This document shows, piece after piece, positions 32,540 through 41,534 of a stretch of 64,000 nt of DNA. Position 1 is the stretch's first letter. Each line of letters begins with the position of its first letter. The notes under the pieces were generated by a model, which was not told the DNA's origin, ran no database searches, and saw only the letters and a list, made by a program, of their open reading frames with translations. Source of the stretch: Chordicoccus furentiruminis (GTDB lineage Bacteria > Bacillota > Clostridia > Lachnospirales > Lachnospiraceae); the NCBI RefSeq assembly GCF_019355395.1, contig NZ_CP048829.1:1178001-1242000 (forward strand), read 5' to 3'. Both the position numbers and the translations under genes were made by a program.

Positions 32540-33148
32540 TCAGATGTTTCCGCCGTCGGCGACTTCGTTTTCCGTATTCGTCAGGATGATCGCCTCCCGG
32601 TCAGCCAGATCGCCGAGCGCATAGAGCTCATTTCCTTCCCGGTCAAGATATCCGGCCGGCACGATCCGGTTGCATTTCTCCGGCTGATCCCGGACGGCAA
32701 GAATCCCCGTTTCCTCCGGAGCATCGGGCTCATAGTAAGGGTCAAACATCCGGAAACCTTCCCGGCACGTTCCTGTCAGAAGAACATAATGCGGCTCCTC
32801 CAGCCAGAGACGGACAACCACGGCGCTTCCCTCCTGCAGCGCGGTCCGGATCGCTCCGTCCGGCCGCAGATTCACGTCTGCTCCCCTCAGATAGCGGCAG
32901 AACACCGGCAGCTGGCCGCTGGTTCCGAAATTATTGTACCAGTTGCTCAGGAACATCATCGCCATATAGGAGGTTCCCTCCTTGCCGCAGATCCCGTCGC
33001 GCCCGTGCCGGTCCATACAGAACAGCATCGTCTCCCGGACAATTTCCGGCGGAATCTGCTCCCGTTCAAAGAGGTACGCCAGCGCGTTGAGCATGGACGT
33101 CGGGCCGCAGTCATACTCGGTCAGCTGATAATGCAGAGGATTTTTCAT
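32540..33148 (-). CDS. C39-like cysteine peptidase family protein
   Basis: A 202-residue protein with the papain-like C39 pattern: Gln and nucleophile Cys in QLTEYDCGPTSMLNAL (Cys14), His in EEPHYVLLTG and Asp in MFDPYY. There is no signal peptide, membrane domain or ABC transporter nearby, so it is not a bacteriocin-processing transporter; it looks like a stand-alone cytosolic protein. Substrate unknown. It has its own near-consensus promoter. Gap to the M20 gene (minus strand) is 244 bases with no recognisable site. Confidence 0.75.
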   Translation of the reverse strand: MKNPLHYQLTEYDCGPTSMLNALAYLFEREQIPPEIVRETMLFCMDRHGRDGICGKEGTSYMAMMFLSNWYNNFGTSGQLPVFCRYLRGADVNLRPDGAIRTALQEGSAVVVRLWLEEPHYVLLTGTCREGFRMFDPYYEPDAPEETGILAVRDQPEKCNRIVPAGYLDREGNELYALGDLADREAIILTNTENEVADGGNI

Positions 33149-33182
33149 CGCGTCCGCCTCATTTCCCTTTTATCTTATATGA

Positions 33183-33211
33183 ATTATAGGAATCCATCAT
33201 TTCCCTGTCAA
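33183..33211 (-). promoter_or_regulatory. Promoter of the C39-like gene
   Basis: Minus-strand TTGACA (33206-33211) and TATAAT (33183-33188), both perfect, 17-base spacer, 35 bases upstream of the start codon. Confidence 0.88.
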
Positions 33212-33583
33212 TATGCTTTTCCCGGCGGACCTGAGCCAATATCCGTTTTCCGTCCGGACCATCTTGCGGGAAGCGCATGGCTCCGCCCTGCCTTTCCGGC
33301 AATGGGTTCTGCATCGCCGCGATGGCACGCATCCGGACTGCGCGTCTTTTGCTCCCTTCGACGTTCCGCATATCCGGGTCCGGGTCCGTTTCTTCGTCTG
33401 ATGGATCAATTTTGGTTCGTATTCGGTTTTTATATGGACTTTTTACGGTGTGTATGGCACCATAAGATCACAGAGCAAGTACAGTTCGAAGGATCATAGG
33501 GACGTATGGACGAAGCAGCGGAAATGCCGTCTCACGGTCCGCTGCACGGTGAAAGCGCAAAGTGCAGGAAAGGGAGGTACCGC
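33212..33583. other. Divergent intergenic region
   Basis: The region before the XRE-Uma2 gene contains an AT-rich stretch (~33405-33475) with only weak promoter-like hexamers (for example TAAGAT near 33466). No convincing small gene, repeat or RNA was found. Confidence 0.4.
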
Positions 33584-34390
33584 ATGACAATCGAAGAGAT
33601 GAAAAAACGGAAAAAGGAGCTTGGTTATTCAAACGAACGGCTGTCCGCGATCTCCGGCGTGCCGGCCGGAACCATCCGGAAAATCTTCAGCGGAGAAACG
33701 GCGTCTCCGCGATATGACACGGTTCAGGCCCTTACAAAGGCTCTCTCTCCGGAAGGAAGTCAGGACCGCCCCGAAATGTCCCGCGTGCAGGAACCGGAAC
33801 CGGCATATCGGATCCGCACGTCGTCGGCCGCCTGCGCGGACAAGACGGTCGCGGATTACGAGGCGCTTCCGGAAGATGCCCGCGTCGAACTGATCGACGG
33901 CGTCTTTTACGATATGGGCGCTCCGACCACCATTCACCAGCTGATCGACGGAGAAATCTATTATCAGCTGAAAACCTGCATCTCCGGCAAGGGCGGGTCC
34001 TGCATGCCGTTCGTCTCCCCGGTCGACGTCCAGCTCGACCGTGACAACCGGACCATGGTGCAGCCGGACGTCCTGCTGGTATGCGACCGCAGCCGGATCA
34101 CGCGGGCGCGGATCGTCGGCGCGCCCGATTTCGTCGTCGAAATCGTGTCCGAGCGGCATGTGGTCACAGATGTCCTGATCAAGCTCGGAAAATACAAAAT
34201 GGCCGGTGTCCGCGAGTACTGGATCGTCTTTCCTGCCGAGCGCGTGGTACTGGCCTACCGTTTTGAGCGGTCGGACACGCCGGATCTCTATTCCTTCGAA
34301 GACGAGATCCCCGTTGAGGTGCTGGACGGCGGCTGCCGTATCCGCTTCAGCGAGATCAGCCGCCTGATCGAGGACATCTATCCGGAATAA
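33584..34390 (+). CDS. XRE helix-turn-helix fused to Uma2-family (DUF820) nuclease domain
   Basis: The 268-residue protein begins with a Cro/C1 helix-turn-helix (residues ~1-55, GYSNERLSAISGVPAGTIRKIF), followed by a linker and a Uma2 domain (~88-265). The PD-(D/E)XK elements are visible: ELIDGVFYDM, VQPDVLLVCD and FVVEIVSERH with a following Lys in KLGKYKMAGVREYWIVF. Uma2 proteins are often expanded in cyanobacteria and some Clostridia; their function is unsettled. ATG at 33584 has GGGAGG 6 bases upstream; the frame is open to 33506. It is convergent with the phoR gene (17-bp gap, no terminator). Confidence 0.85.
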   Translation: MTIEEMKKRKKELGYSNERLSAISGVPAGTIRKIFSGETASPRYDTVQALTKALSPEGSQDRPEMSRVQEPEPAYRIRTSSAACADKTVADYEALPEDARVELIDGVFYDMGAPTTIHQLIDGEIYYQLKTCISGKGGSCMPFVSPVDVQLDRDNRTMVQPDVLLVCDRSRITRARIVGAPDFVVEIVSERHVVTDVLIKLGKYKMAGVREYWIVFPAERVVLAYRFERSDTPDLYSFEDEIPVEVLDGGCRIRFSEISRLIEDIYPE

Positions 34391-34407
34391 CCGCAGGAGT
34401 CGTCTTC

Positions 34408-35781
34408 TCAGAATCTCACGACAATCGTCGTGCCGACGCCGACCTCGCTTGTCAGCTGGATCTTCGCGTGGTGCAGCTCCGCCACATGCTTCACGATCGA
34501 CAGGCCGAGGCCGGTGCCGCCCGTCTGACGCGAGCGGCTCTTGTCGACCCGGTAGAACCGCTCGAAGACGCGTTCCTGCTGCTCTTTCGGGATGCCGATG
34601 CCGTTGTCTGCGACCGTCAGAACCGGATGGTCGTCCTGACGCTCGACGGATATGTTGACATAGCCGTCCTTCCGGTTGTAGCGGATCGCGTTCTCTCCGA
34701 GGTTGTAGATCAGGTCGCGGATCATGTCCCGGTTCCCGCGCATCCGGCACGGCTCGCCGCGGTAGGCCAGCGTCAGTCCGGCCCGCTCGGCGTTCATCCT
34801 GAGTTCCTCGACGCACTGGGAGGCGAGCTCGTCAAGATCGATCAGCTCGTAGCCGTTCTCGGCGTCGATGGTCTCATCCTCCTCGTTTCGCTCGCTGATG
34901 CTCCGGTTCTGGACCGACGTGCTCCGGTCCAGCTCGGTGAGACGGATGATATCGTTGATCAGCTTCAGCAGGCGGCTTGCATTCTTATGAATATCAACCG
35001 CGACCGCCTTCGCCCGCTCCCCTTCCACCATTCCGTTCTCAATCAGCTCGGAATAGCCGGTGATAGCGGTCAGCGGCGTCTTCAGCTCGTGGGAGACGTT
35101 GGCCGTGAAATCCTGACGCATCTTCGCGCCCTCGAGGATCCGGTCGTGCTGCGCGCGGATCGTCTTGAGAAGCGGACGGAGCTCCGGGTAGTCCGAGACA
35201 TCCTCGATCGCCGGATCATCCATGTGGGCCACGATCCGGATGATCGGGGCCATAATCTGACGGCTCAGAAAATGCGTGAGCAGAACCGCCGCCGTCACGA
35301 GCAGAACGAGAATCAGCAGAATCATCGGCATCGCACTGAAAAACAGGGAAGCCAGACTCCGGGCGTCCTGCGCGATCCGAAGCACCGTGCCGTCCGACAT
35401 CCGCAGGGCGAAGTAGTAGGTGCTGACGCCCAGCGTGTCCGAACCCCGGACGGCCTCTCCCTCGCCGTCGTCGAGTGCCTCCTTCACCTCAGGCCGGTCG
35501 GAATGGTTCTCCATCGTCGCCGGATCCGCCTCGTTGTCGAGAAGAACCGTGCCGTCCGCCGCGATCCATGTGACCCTCTCCTTCACGCGGACGTTCCGGA
35601 AATCGCTGACGCTGGCGTCCCGGAAATCCTCCAGTTCCTCCAGAAGAAGCGCGGTCTGCCGCATATCATCGCGGATCTGTACACGAAAAAGGTGATAGTA
35701 TACGCCGGTCATGGCAACGGCTGTGATCAGAATCGCGATGACGGTGAGTCCGATGACTCTGGAATTGATTCTCCGGTTCAT
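34408..35781 (-). CDS. phoR: PhoR-type sensor histidine kinase
   Basis: The 457-residue kinase has two transmembrane helices (~11-29 and ~148-170) around an extracytoplasmic sensor, a short HAMP-like region, HisKA with the phospho-acceptor His in NVSHELKTPLTAITGYSELI, and an HATPase domain with NLGENAIRYN, DNGIGIPKEQQERVFERFYRV and GGTGLGLSIVKH. It overlaps the end of the response-regulator gene by 4 bp and is the last gene downstream of pstSCAB-phoU, which identifies it as the phosphate sensor by context. It should phosphorylate PhoP under phosphate limitation. Confidence 0.9.
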   Translation of the reverse strand: MNRRINSRVIGLTVIAILITAVAMTGVYYHLFRVQIRDDMRQTALLLEELEDFRDASVSDFRNVRVKERVTWIAADGTVLLDNEADPATMENHSDRPEVKEALDDGEGEAVRGSDTLGVSTYYFALRMSDGTVLRIAQDARSLASLFFSAMPMILLILVLLVTAAVLLTHFLSRQIMAPIIRIVAHMDDPAIEDVSDYPELRPLLKTIRAQHDRILEGAKMRQDFTANVSHELKTPLTAITGYSELIENGMVEGERAKAVAVDIHKNASRLLKLINDIIRLTELDRSTSVQNRSISERNEEDETIDAENGYELIDLDELASQCVEELRMNAERAGLTLAYRGEPCRMRGNRDMIRDLIYNLGENAIRYNRKDGYVNISVERQDDHPVLTVADNGIGIPKEQQERVFERFYRVDKSRSRQTGGTGLGLSIVKHVAELHHAKIQLTSEVGVGTTIVVRF

Positions 35782-36491
35782 TGGCAGACATACCCCACTC
35801 CGCGGACGGTCTTGATCTGAGAAGATGCGCTGCCCAGCTTCTGGCGCAGCGTCTTGATGTGCATATCGACCGTCCGTGTCTCGCCCTCAAAATCCGTATC
35901 CCATACATTCCGGAGAATGGAATCCCGCGAGAGGACGATCCCCTGATTCTCGAGAAGGAATCTCAACAGCTCAAACTCGCGGTTCGTCAGCTCGACCGTC
36001 TCGCCCTCCCCGGCGGCGCTGTCGCCCGAGAGGACAGGCTTATCCGTGACATACACACGGTGCCGTTCAATATCCATCCGGATGCAGCCGGAGGTCAGGA
36101 TCGTCTCCGTCATTTCCCCCGGTTCGCTGCGCCGCAGCAGGGCCCGCACCCGCGAGATCAGCTCCATAACGGAAAAAGGCTTGCAGATATAGTCGTCCGC
36201 GCCGTTGTCGAGGCCGCGCAGCATATCGATTTCCGCCGTCTTCGCCGTCACCATGATGACGGGGAGACGGTGGTACTTCCGATCCGCGCGCAGTTCGCGG
36301 ACAATCTGATCCCCGTTCTTATCGGGGAGCATGACATCGAGGAGAACCAGATCCGGCTGCTTCTCGCCGATCGCCTTCATGAAGCTCTCCGCGTCGCCGA
36401 AACAGGCCGTCTCGTGGCCGCTGCTCCGCATCGCGATATTTTCCACCTCCTGAATATCCGTATCATCCTCCACAATATAGATGAGACTCAT
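35778..36491 (-). CDS. phoP: PhoP/PhoB-type response regulator
   Basis: A 237-residue OmpR/PhoB regulator: receiver with acidic pocket VEDDTD, phospho-Asp in LVLLDVMLPDKNG and Lys in ICKPFS; C-terminal winged helix with VELTNREFELLRFLLEN and TRTVDMHIKTLRQKLG. It is followed by phoR with a 4-bp overlap. ATG at 36491 is supported by GAGGAGAGG 9 bases upstream; the longer upstream frame is not coding. It probably binds the TTTACA repeats upstream of pstS. Confidence 0.92.
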   Translation of the reverse strand: MSLIYIVEDDTDIQEVENIAMRSSGHETACFGDAESFMKAIGEKQPDLVLLDVMLPDKNGDQIVRELRADRKYHRLPVIMVTAKTAEIDMLRGLDNGADDYICKPFSVMELISRVRALLRRSEPGEMTETILTSGCIRMDIERHRVYVTDKPVLSGDSAAGEGETVELTNREFELLRFLLENQGIVLSRDSILRNVWDTDFEGETRTVDMHIKTLRQKLGSASSQIKTVRGVGYVCQ

Positions 36492-36621
36492 CGCTTCATT
36501 CCTCTCCTCAGTCTGTGCGCCGGATCGAGCCGCCGGTTCCCGCGGCGCAGCCGAACGGACCGGGTTGATCTGCAAAAAGAAAAGTAAGCGGCAGACGTCA
36601 CGTCTCCCGCCTTTTCCATTC

Positions 36622-36630
36622 AGTATAGCA
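36622..36630 (-). promoter_or_regulatory. Extended -10 for phoPR
   Basis: Minus-strand TGCTATACT without a good -35, in the 294-base gap between phoU and phoP. It suggests phoPR can be transcribed apart from the pst genes. Nothing else is visible in the gap. Confidence 0.4.
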
Positions 36631-36785
36631 GATTCCCGAAAGCCGTAATAGTCCCGTAACCCGGATTTTTCCGCCAGACATTCCGTTTTCCGCGCTCCCG
36701 AACCCGCTTTCCGAAACGTCCTTTCCGGCTGCCTCATTGAACCGGACGAGTCCACACGCAGCAGCCTCCGTTTCTCCCCTGCGTC

Positions 36786-37451
36786 TCAGACCGCCGTTTC
36801 CTTTTCCCGCTGATCATTGTTCGCATAGATAACCCATTCGGCGACATTCGTCGCGTGATCCCCGATCCGCTCGAAATACTTGGCGACCATCAGCAGATCG
36901 GCGGCCTCCTCCGCGTCTTCGGCTCCTTCGCGGATCTGCTTGACGATCTGGCCTCTTGCCTTCAGAAAAAGCTCGTCAATCACGTCGTCATAGGCGATGA
37001 CCTTGCGCGCCTCCTCCTGGTCGTGATCGACGAAGGACTGGATCGCGCGGATCAGCATCGAGGTCGTCTCGGTCGCCATCTGAGAGATGAAGGTCAGATG
37101 CGGCTGATAAGAGGTGTTCGCGATCAGCTCCGTGATCTCGGATATATCGGAGGCGTGGTCACCGATCCGCTCAAGATCCGTCACCATATTCATCGCGGCT
37201 GTGATCGTCCGCAGATCCCGGGCCACCGGCTGCTGCTGGATCAGCAGATCGAAGCAGAGATCCTGAATCTTCTTCTGCTCCGCGTCAATGCTGCTGTCAT
37301 CCTCCATGATCCGCTCCGCTGCCTTCGTATCGCCCTTGGACAATGCCGCAACCGCCCTCTCGATCGCATTCTCCACCATCGTGCTCATATTGACCAGCTC
37401 ATTGTTGAGCTGCTTCAGCTGGCCGTCAAACGTTCTTCTCATCTCAGCCAA
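36786..37451 (-). CDS. phoU: Phosphate signalling protein PhoU
   Basis: The 221-residue all-helical protein has two PhoU repeats, each with the metal-binding E/DxxxD pattern ([27 protein letters not shown] and [18 protein letters not shown]). PhoU links the Pst transporter to PhoR and lowers signalling when phosphate is ample. Its start overlaps the pstB stop by 8 bp, indicating translational coupling. Confidence 0.96.
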   Translation of the reverse strand: MAEMRRTFDGQLKQLNNELVNMSTMVENAIERAVAALSKGDTKAAERIMEDDSSIDAEQKKIQDLCFDLLIQQQPVARDLRTITAAMNMVTDLERIGDHASDISEITELIANTSYQPHLTFISQMATETTSMLIRAIQSFVDHDQEEARKVIAYDDVIDELFLKARGQIVKQIREGAEDAEEAADLLMVAKYFERIGDHATNVAEWVIYANNDQREKETAV

Positions 37452-38211
37452 ACCTCCCTGTGATATAGTCCTCGGTTCTCTTATCCTTCGGATAGGAGAA
37501 AAGCTCTTTTGTCGGCCCCTTCTCGATCACCTCGCCCACCAGGAAAAACGCGGTGTCGTCGGCCACCCGGGCTGCCTGCTGCATGTTGTGCGTGACGACG
37601 GCAACAGTATACTTCTTTTTAAGATCCTCCATCAGCTCCTCCACCTTGAGAGTGGAGATCGGGTCCAGCGCCGAGGTCGGCTCGTCCATCAGCAGCACCT
37701 CCGGCTCCACGGCCAGCGCGCGGGCGATGCAGAGACGCTGCTGCTGACCGCCGGAGAGCCCCAGCGCTGATTTCTTCAGACGGTCCTTCACCTCATCGAA
37801 AATCGCCGCGCCTTTTAAGCTCCGCTCGACGATCTCATCGAGCCGCGCCCGGTCTTTGATGCCGTGCACTCTCGGGCCGTAGGCAATGTTGTCATAGATG
37901 CTCATCGGGAACGGATTCGGCTGCTGGAAGACCATGCCGACCTTCTTGCGGAGAAGTGTCGTGTCCACATTGCTGCCGTAGATATCCTCCCCGTCGAGAT
38001 CCACCCTGCCGGTGATCTTCACGCCGTCCACCAGATCGTTCATCCGGTTGAGTGTGCGCAGGAAGGTAGACTTCCCGCAGCCGGACGGGCCGATGAAGGC
38101 CGTGACCGCGCGATTCCGGATCTTCATGCTGACGTTCTTCAGCGCATGATTTTCGCCGTAGTACAGGTTCAGATTCGTGACGCTGATCTTGGTATTGCTC
38201 TCGTTTTCCAT
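37444..38211 (-). CDS. pstB: Phosphate ABC transporter ATPase PstB
   Basis: A 255-residue ATPase: Walker [11 protein letters not shown]-loop with [17 protein letters not shown], signature [15 protein letters not shown], Walker [14 protein letters not shown], and [15 protein letters not shown]. The [11 protein letters not shown] and GPRVHG segments are PstB-specific. It powers phosphate import with PstA and PstC; 56 bp separate it from pstA. Confidence 0.97.
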   Translation of the reverse strand: MENESNTKISVTNLNLYYGENHALKNVSMKIRNRAVTAFIGPSGCGKSTFLRTLNRMNDLVDGVKITGRVDLDGEDIYGSNVDTTLLRKKVGMVFQQPNPFPMSIYDNIAYGPRVHGIKDRARLDEIVERSLKGAAIFDEVKDRLKKSALGLSGGQQQRLCIARALAVEPEVLLMDEPTSALDPISTLKVEELMEDLKKKYTVAVVTHNMQQAARVADDTAFFLVGEVIEKGPTKELFSYPKDKRTEDYITGRFG

Positions 38212-38267
38212 TTTATCCTATTCCTCCCGGTTATCCCGGGCCGTGCGTCTCCGCCGGTTCTTCGCGC

Positions 38268-39194
38268 TCAGGCCATCCGTGACAGATCAAACTTCTTCGT
38301 CAGATACCGGGCCAGCAGATTGATCGCCAGCACGATCACGAGCAGCACCACCGCACTGCCGAAGGCGATATTATACTGGCCCTTCGACATGCTCAGATAC
38401 AGCTCGATCGTCAGTGTCCCGCCGGATTCCATCGTCTTCGTGAAGAGATTCGTGATGCCGTGGGGCAGCAGCTTCGCACTGCCCGCCGTGAACAGCAGGG
38501 CCGCAGACTCACCGACGATCCGCCCGATCGCGAGGATCACACCGGTCAGAATACCGGGCATCGCGGACGGAATCAGAATCGTATGAATCAGATGCCATTT
38601 GCCCGCGCCCAGCCCGATCGCACCCTGGCGGTACGAATCCGGAACAGTGCGGAGCGCTTCCTGCGTATTTCTCGTGATCAGCGGCAGCACCATCAGCACC
38701 AGCGTCAGCGCGCCGGTCCAGAGGCTGTAGCCCAGCTTCAGCGTCTGACCGAAAAAGACCATTCCGAAAAGGCCGAAGATGATCGAGGGGATGCCTGCCA
38801 GTGTCTCTGTCGCAAATTCAATCGCCGTCACCAGCTTTCCGGGCTTCGCATACTCGTTCAGATAAACCGCCGCACCAAGTCCGATCGGCGTCGCGATCAT
38901 CATCGTCATCACGATGATGTAGAGCGTGTTGACGATGTTGCCCGCGATCCCCACGGTGCCCTTCAGTTGCGAAGTCACTGATGTCAGGAAGGACCAGTTC
39001 ACCACGCTCACGCCCTTCACCAGCACATAGCCGATGATGCCGACGAGGATCGCGACGGCCAGGCCGGCTGACGCGTAGATCGCCGCCATGAGCGCATTGT
39101 CCTTCGGATGAATTTTCCTGTGTGTGATTTTCCGTTCGACCGGAAGATCGACCGCCAGTGCGGCGCCGTCCGTCATCATGTCTCCGTTTTTCAT
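38268..39194 (-). CDS. pstA: Phosphate ABC transporter permease PstA
   Basis: A 308-residue membrane protein with six predicted helices and PstA hallmarks: GLGAAVYLNEYA, LAGIPSIIFGLFGMVFFG and the EAA loop YRQGAIGLGAGKWHLIHTILIPSAMPGI. It pairs with PstC to form the phosphate channel. It follows pstC after 9 bp. Confidence 0.96.
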   Translation of the reverse strand: MKNGDMMTDGAALAVDLPVERKITHRKIHPKDNALMAAIYASAGLAVAILVGIIGYVLVKGVSVVNWSFLTSVTSQLKGTVGIAGNIVNTLYIIVMTMMIATPIGLGAAVYLNEYAKPGKLVTAIEFATETLAGIPSIIFGLFGMVFFGQTLKLGYSLWTGALTLVLMVLPLITRNTQEALRTVPDSYRQGAIGLGAGKWHLIHTILIPSAMPGILTGVILAIGRIVGESAALLFTAGSAKLLPHGITNLFTKTMESGGTLTIELYLSMSKGQYNIAFGSAVVLLVIVLAINLLARYLTKKFDLSRMA

Positions 39195-39203
39195 CTTATC
39201 TCC

Positions 39204-40214
39204 TCACGCCTCCGCGGTTTCTTTCTTTACCAGCTTCGTCAGCACCATATTGATGATCATGATGAAGACGAACAGGACGAGTCCGATGGAAAACAGCACT
39301 TCTCTGTGAAGCCCCTCCGCATAGCCCATCTCGCTGACGATCGCAGTGGTCAGGAAGCGGACGGAATTGAACGGGAGCGGAATGTTCACCGAGTTGCCGG
39401 ATACAAGACAGATCGCCATCGCCTCGCCCAGCGCGCGGCCGATGCCGAGAACGACGCCGCTCAGGATGCCGGACTTCGCCGCCGGGATCAGCACCTTGAA
39501 GATCGTCTGCATCTTCGTCGCGCCCAGCGCGAGGGAGGAAGACTTCAGGTAGGACGGAACCGCCCTGAGAGACGAGGTGCTGATGTTGATCACGGTGGGC
39601 AAAATCATAATGGCCAGCACGATCACGGCTGAAAGAAGATTTGCCCCTCCGGTAAACTGATGTGTTGTGGAACCGGCATACACCTTCTTCTCAATTCCGT
39701 ACATCCACGGGTTGAGAACCATCAGGCCGATCAGTCCGTAGATCACCGACGGAATCGCCGCGAGCAGCTCGACGGCCGGCTGCACGACGTTCGCCAGCCG
39801 CTTCGGCGCCACCTCGACAATGAACACCGCGGTCAGAATCCCGATCGGAACGCCGATCAGAACCGAAAGACCGGTGCCGACGATGGACGTCAGGATGATA
39901 TTCAGAATCCCGAATTTCGGGTTCGCCGCCGTCGGCTGCCATTCGGTTCCGAACAGGAGGTTCGGAATACCAACCTTGATCGCGCCCGGGAGCCCCTTCA
40001 GAATCATGTACATTGTGATGCAGAGCACGGCGAGGATCGCCGCGGCCGCACAGGCCGTGAAGACCGTCTTCCAAACGGTCTCCTTCGCGCTTCCGGCGCG
40101 ATGGGCGGCTACGATCGTGATGCCGCCGTCCGCTGCGCACCCCGCCGCAGCTGCGGACGCCTGTCCGTTCGTTCCGCCCGCTTCAGCGCGTACTGCTGTC
40201 TGTTCATTCTTCAT
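39204..40214 (-). CDS. pstC: Phosphate ABC transporter permease PstC
   Basis: A 336-residue membrane protein with PstC motifs: GIPNLLFGTEWQP, GVPIGILTAVFIVEVAPKRL, AAIPSVIYGLIGLMVL and the EAA loop LKSSSLALGATKMQTIFKVL. The N-terminal ~45 residues before the first helix are an Ala/Gly-rich cytosolic extension not usual for the family. The start has AGGGAT 6 bases upstream. A hairpin lies between pstS and this gene. Confidence 0.95.
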   Translation of the reverse strand: MKNEQTAVRAEAGGTNGQASAAAAGCAADGGITIVAAHRAGSAKETVWKTVFTACAAAAILAVLCITMYMILKGLPGAIKVGIPNLLFGTEWQPTAANPKFGILNIILTSIVGTGLSVLIGVPIGILTAVFIVEVAPKRLANVVQPAVELLAAIPSVIYGLIGLMVLNPWMYGIEKKVYAGSTTHQFTGGANLLSAVIVLAIMILPTVINISTSSLRAVPSYLKSSSLALGATKMQTIFKVLIPAAKSGILSGVVLGIGRALGEAMAICLVSGNSVNIPLPFNSVRFLTTAIVSEMGYAEGLHREVLFSIGLVLFVFIMIINMVLTKLVKKETAEA

Positions 40215-40258
40215 GCTTATCCCTGCTCTCCGATCTCATTCCCGTCGGAATGAAGAAA

Positions 40259-40290
40259 GGTACGGAAACCGGGGATCCGGCCTCCGTACC
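40259..40290 (-). terminator. Partial terminator/hairpin between pstS and pstC
   Basis: GGTACGGA/TCCGTACC (8 bp) with an inner CCGG-rich helix, followed on the minus strand by TTTCTTC. It likely lets more pstS than pstCAB message accumulate. Confidence 0.6.
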
Positions 40291-40309
40291 CTTCGCTTTC
40301 GATATCCTG

Positions 40310-41236
40310 TTACTGCGCAGATGCCGCGGAAGAAGCGGCGTCAGAGGAAGCCTCTGCCGTCTCCGCGCCGGAAGCGGTCTCCGCGCCGTCCTTCGGTATG
40401 ATCAGGCCGACTGACTTGATGACCTTCTGGCCTTCATCCGACTTGAGGTAGGCAAAGAATGCCTGCACCGGCTTACTCTGCTTGCTGATCTCGCCCATCG
40501 TGCCCATGACGAACGGTCTCTGAAGAAGGTACTTGCCGGCCAGAATGTTCTCCTCGTTCGCCGCGACATCGTCGATGGTCAGCGCGGTCACCGTATCGTC
40601 GATGACATCCAGAGAGACATAGCCGATCGCGCCCGGCGTCGCGACCACCTTCGCCATCACAGCGCCGGTGGAGTCCAGCTCGCTGGCGTACTTGCACTTG
40701 TCCTGAAGCTCAAGCAGCTCCTCGAACGCGGATCTCGTGCCGGATCCGGCCTCTCTGCCGATCACGACGATCGCTTCGTCGTCGCCGCCCAGATCCTTCC
40801 AGTTGGTGATCTCGCCGGAATAGATCTTCTTCAGATCGTCCGCGGAGACGTTCTTCACCTTGTTGTCCTTGTCCGTGATCACGCCGATGCCGTCGATGGC
40901 GACGACGTTCTCCACGATGCCGGCCTTCTTCTCATCATCGCTCAGCGCGCGGGATGCATTTCCGATATCGACGGAACCGGCCTCCAGCGACTCGATGCCC
41001 GCGGAAGAACCCGTGAATTCCGCCGTGACAGTGACATTCGGATACTTCTCCATGAACGCTTCCTGCAGCGCGCTGGCCAGCTTCTCCATCGAGGTGCTGC
41101 CCGCCATGGCGACCTTGCCGCTCATATTCTCATCGAAGCTCTCCGCCGCCGAATCCGCCGCAAAGGCCGTGCAGCCCATCGTGGCCGTCATCGCAACTGC
41201 AAGGGTGATGCCTGTCATCGTTTTCCACATTGTCAT
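40310..41236 (-). CDS. pstS: Phosphate-binding protein PstS
   Basis: The 308-residue protein has a Sec signal (residues 1-~25; ATMGCTAFAADS, with a weak lipobox-like MGC) and the PstS fold: VAMAGSTSMEKLASALQEAF, ITDKDNKVKNVSADDLKKIYSGEITNWKDLGG, VIGREAGSGTRSAFEEL and GYVSLDVIDD. It captures phosphate for PstCAB. The last ~25 residues are an Ser/Ala/Glu tail. Start chosen at the ATG with GAGGAAG upstream; the frame opens 11 codons earlier. The promoter carries PHO boxes. Confidence 0.96.
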   Translation of the reverse strand: MTMWKTMTGITLAVAMTATMGCTAFAADSAAESFDENMSGKVAMAGSTSMEKLASALQEAFMEKYPNVTVTAEFTGSSAGIESLEAGSVDIGNASRALSDDEKKAGIVENVVAIDGIGVITDKDNKVKNVSADDLKKIYSGEITNWKDLGGDDEAIVVIGREAGSGTRSAFEELLELQDKCKYASELDSTGAVMAKVVATPGAIGYVSLDVIDDTVTALTIDDVAANEENILAGKYLLQRPFVMGTMGEISKQSKPVQAFFAYLKSDEGQKVIKSVGLIIPKDGAETASGAETAEASSDAASSAASAQ

Positions 41237-41324
41237 ATTCTTCCTCTTTCTGTAATCGTCTGTGTTCATCCGCCGTCAGGCTCGTCCTGCGGCTCCTTTT
41301 CGTTTCCTCCCGATTACAGAAATC

Positions 41325-41353
41325 ATCATAGGGGAGGCGTGTAAAATTCAATA
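41325..41353 (-). promoter_or_regulatory. pstS promoter
   Basis: Minus-strand TTGAAT (41348-41353) and TATGAT (41325-41330), spacer 17. Confidence 0.78.
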
Positions 41354-41381
41354 CCAGCGGACTGTAAAATCGGCGTAAAAA
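41342..41381 (-). promoter_or_regulatory. PHO boxes upstream of pstS
   Basis: Minus-strand hexamers TTTACG (41376-41381) and TTTACA (41365-41370) are exactly 11 bases apart, and a third TTTACA (41342-41347) is 23 bases on. TT(A/C/T)ACA repeats at 11-bp steps are the PhoP-binding pattern of Firmicutes. The set overlaps and extends upstream of the pstS -35. Confidence 0.7.
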
Positions 41382-41422
41382 ATCCCGCCGCAAAACAGCC
41401 TCCTGCTGCTTCACGGCGGGAT
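41376..41422 (-). terminator. Terminator of the dnaJ-like gene
   Basis: On the minus strand ATCCCGCCG pairs with CGGCGGGAT (41414-41422 with 41384-41392), 21-base loop, followed by TTTTTACG. The T-run coincides with the distal PHO box. Confidence 0.82.
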
Positions 41423-41534
41423 CAGATCCCGTTGACTGTATGATGTGCAGCGGCATATCGCCGGATGAGATCCGCCCCCTGTCGTCCTCACTCGGCGTTC
41501 CGCCTTCTTACGACGGCATACGGCGCTCCGCGTC

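Noticed and set aside
32540-34390. C39-like protein and XRE-Uma2 fusion as a defence or bacteriocin island
   Set aside because: The genes are divergent, have separate promoters, and lack the transporter, precursor peptide, methylase or antitoxin partners that such systems need.
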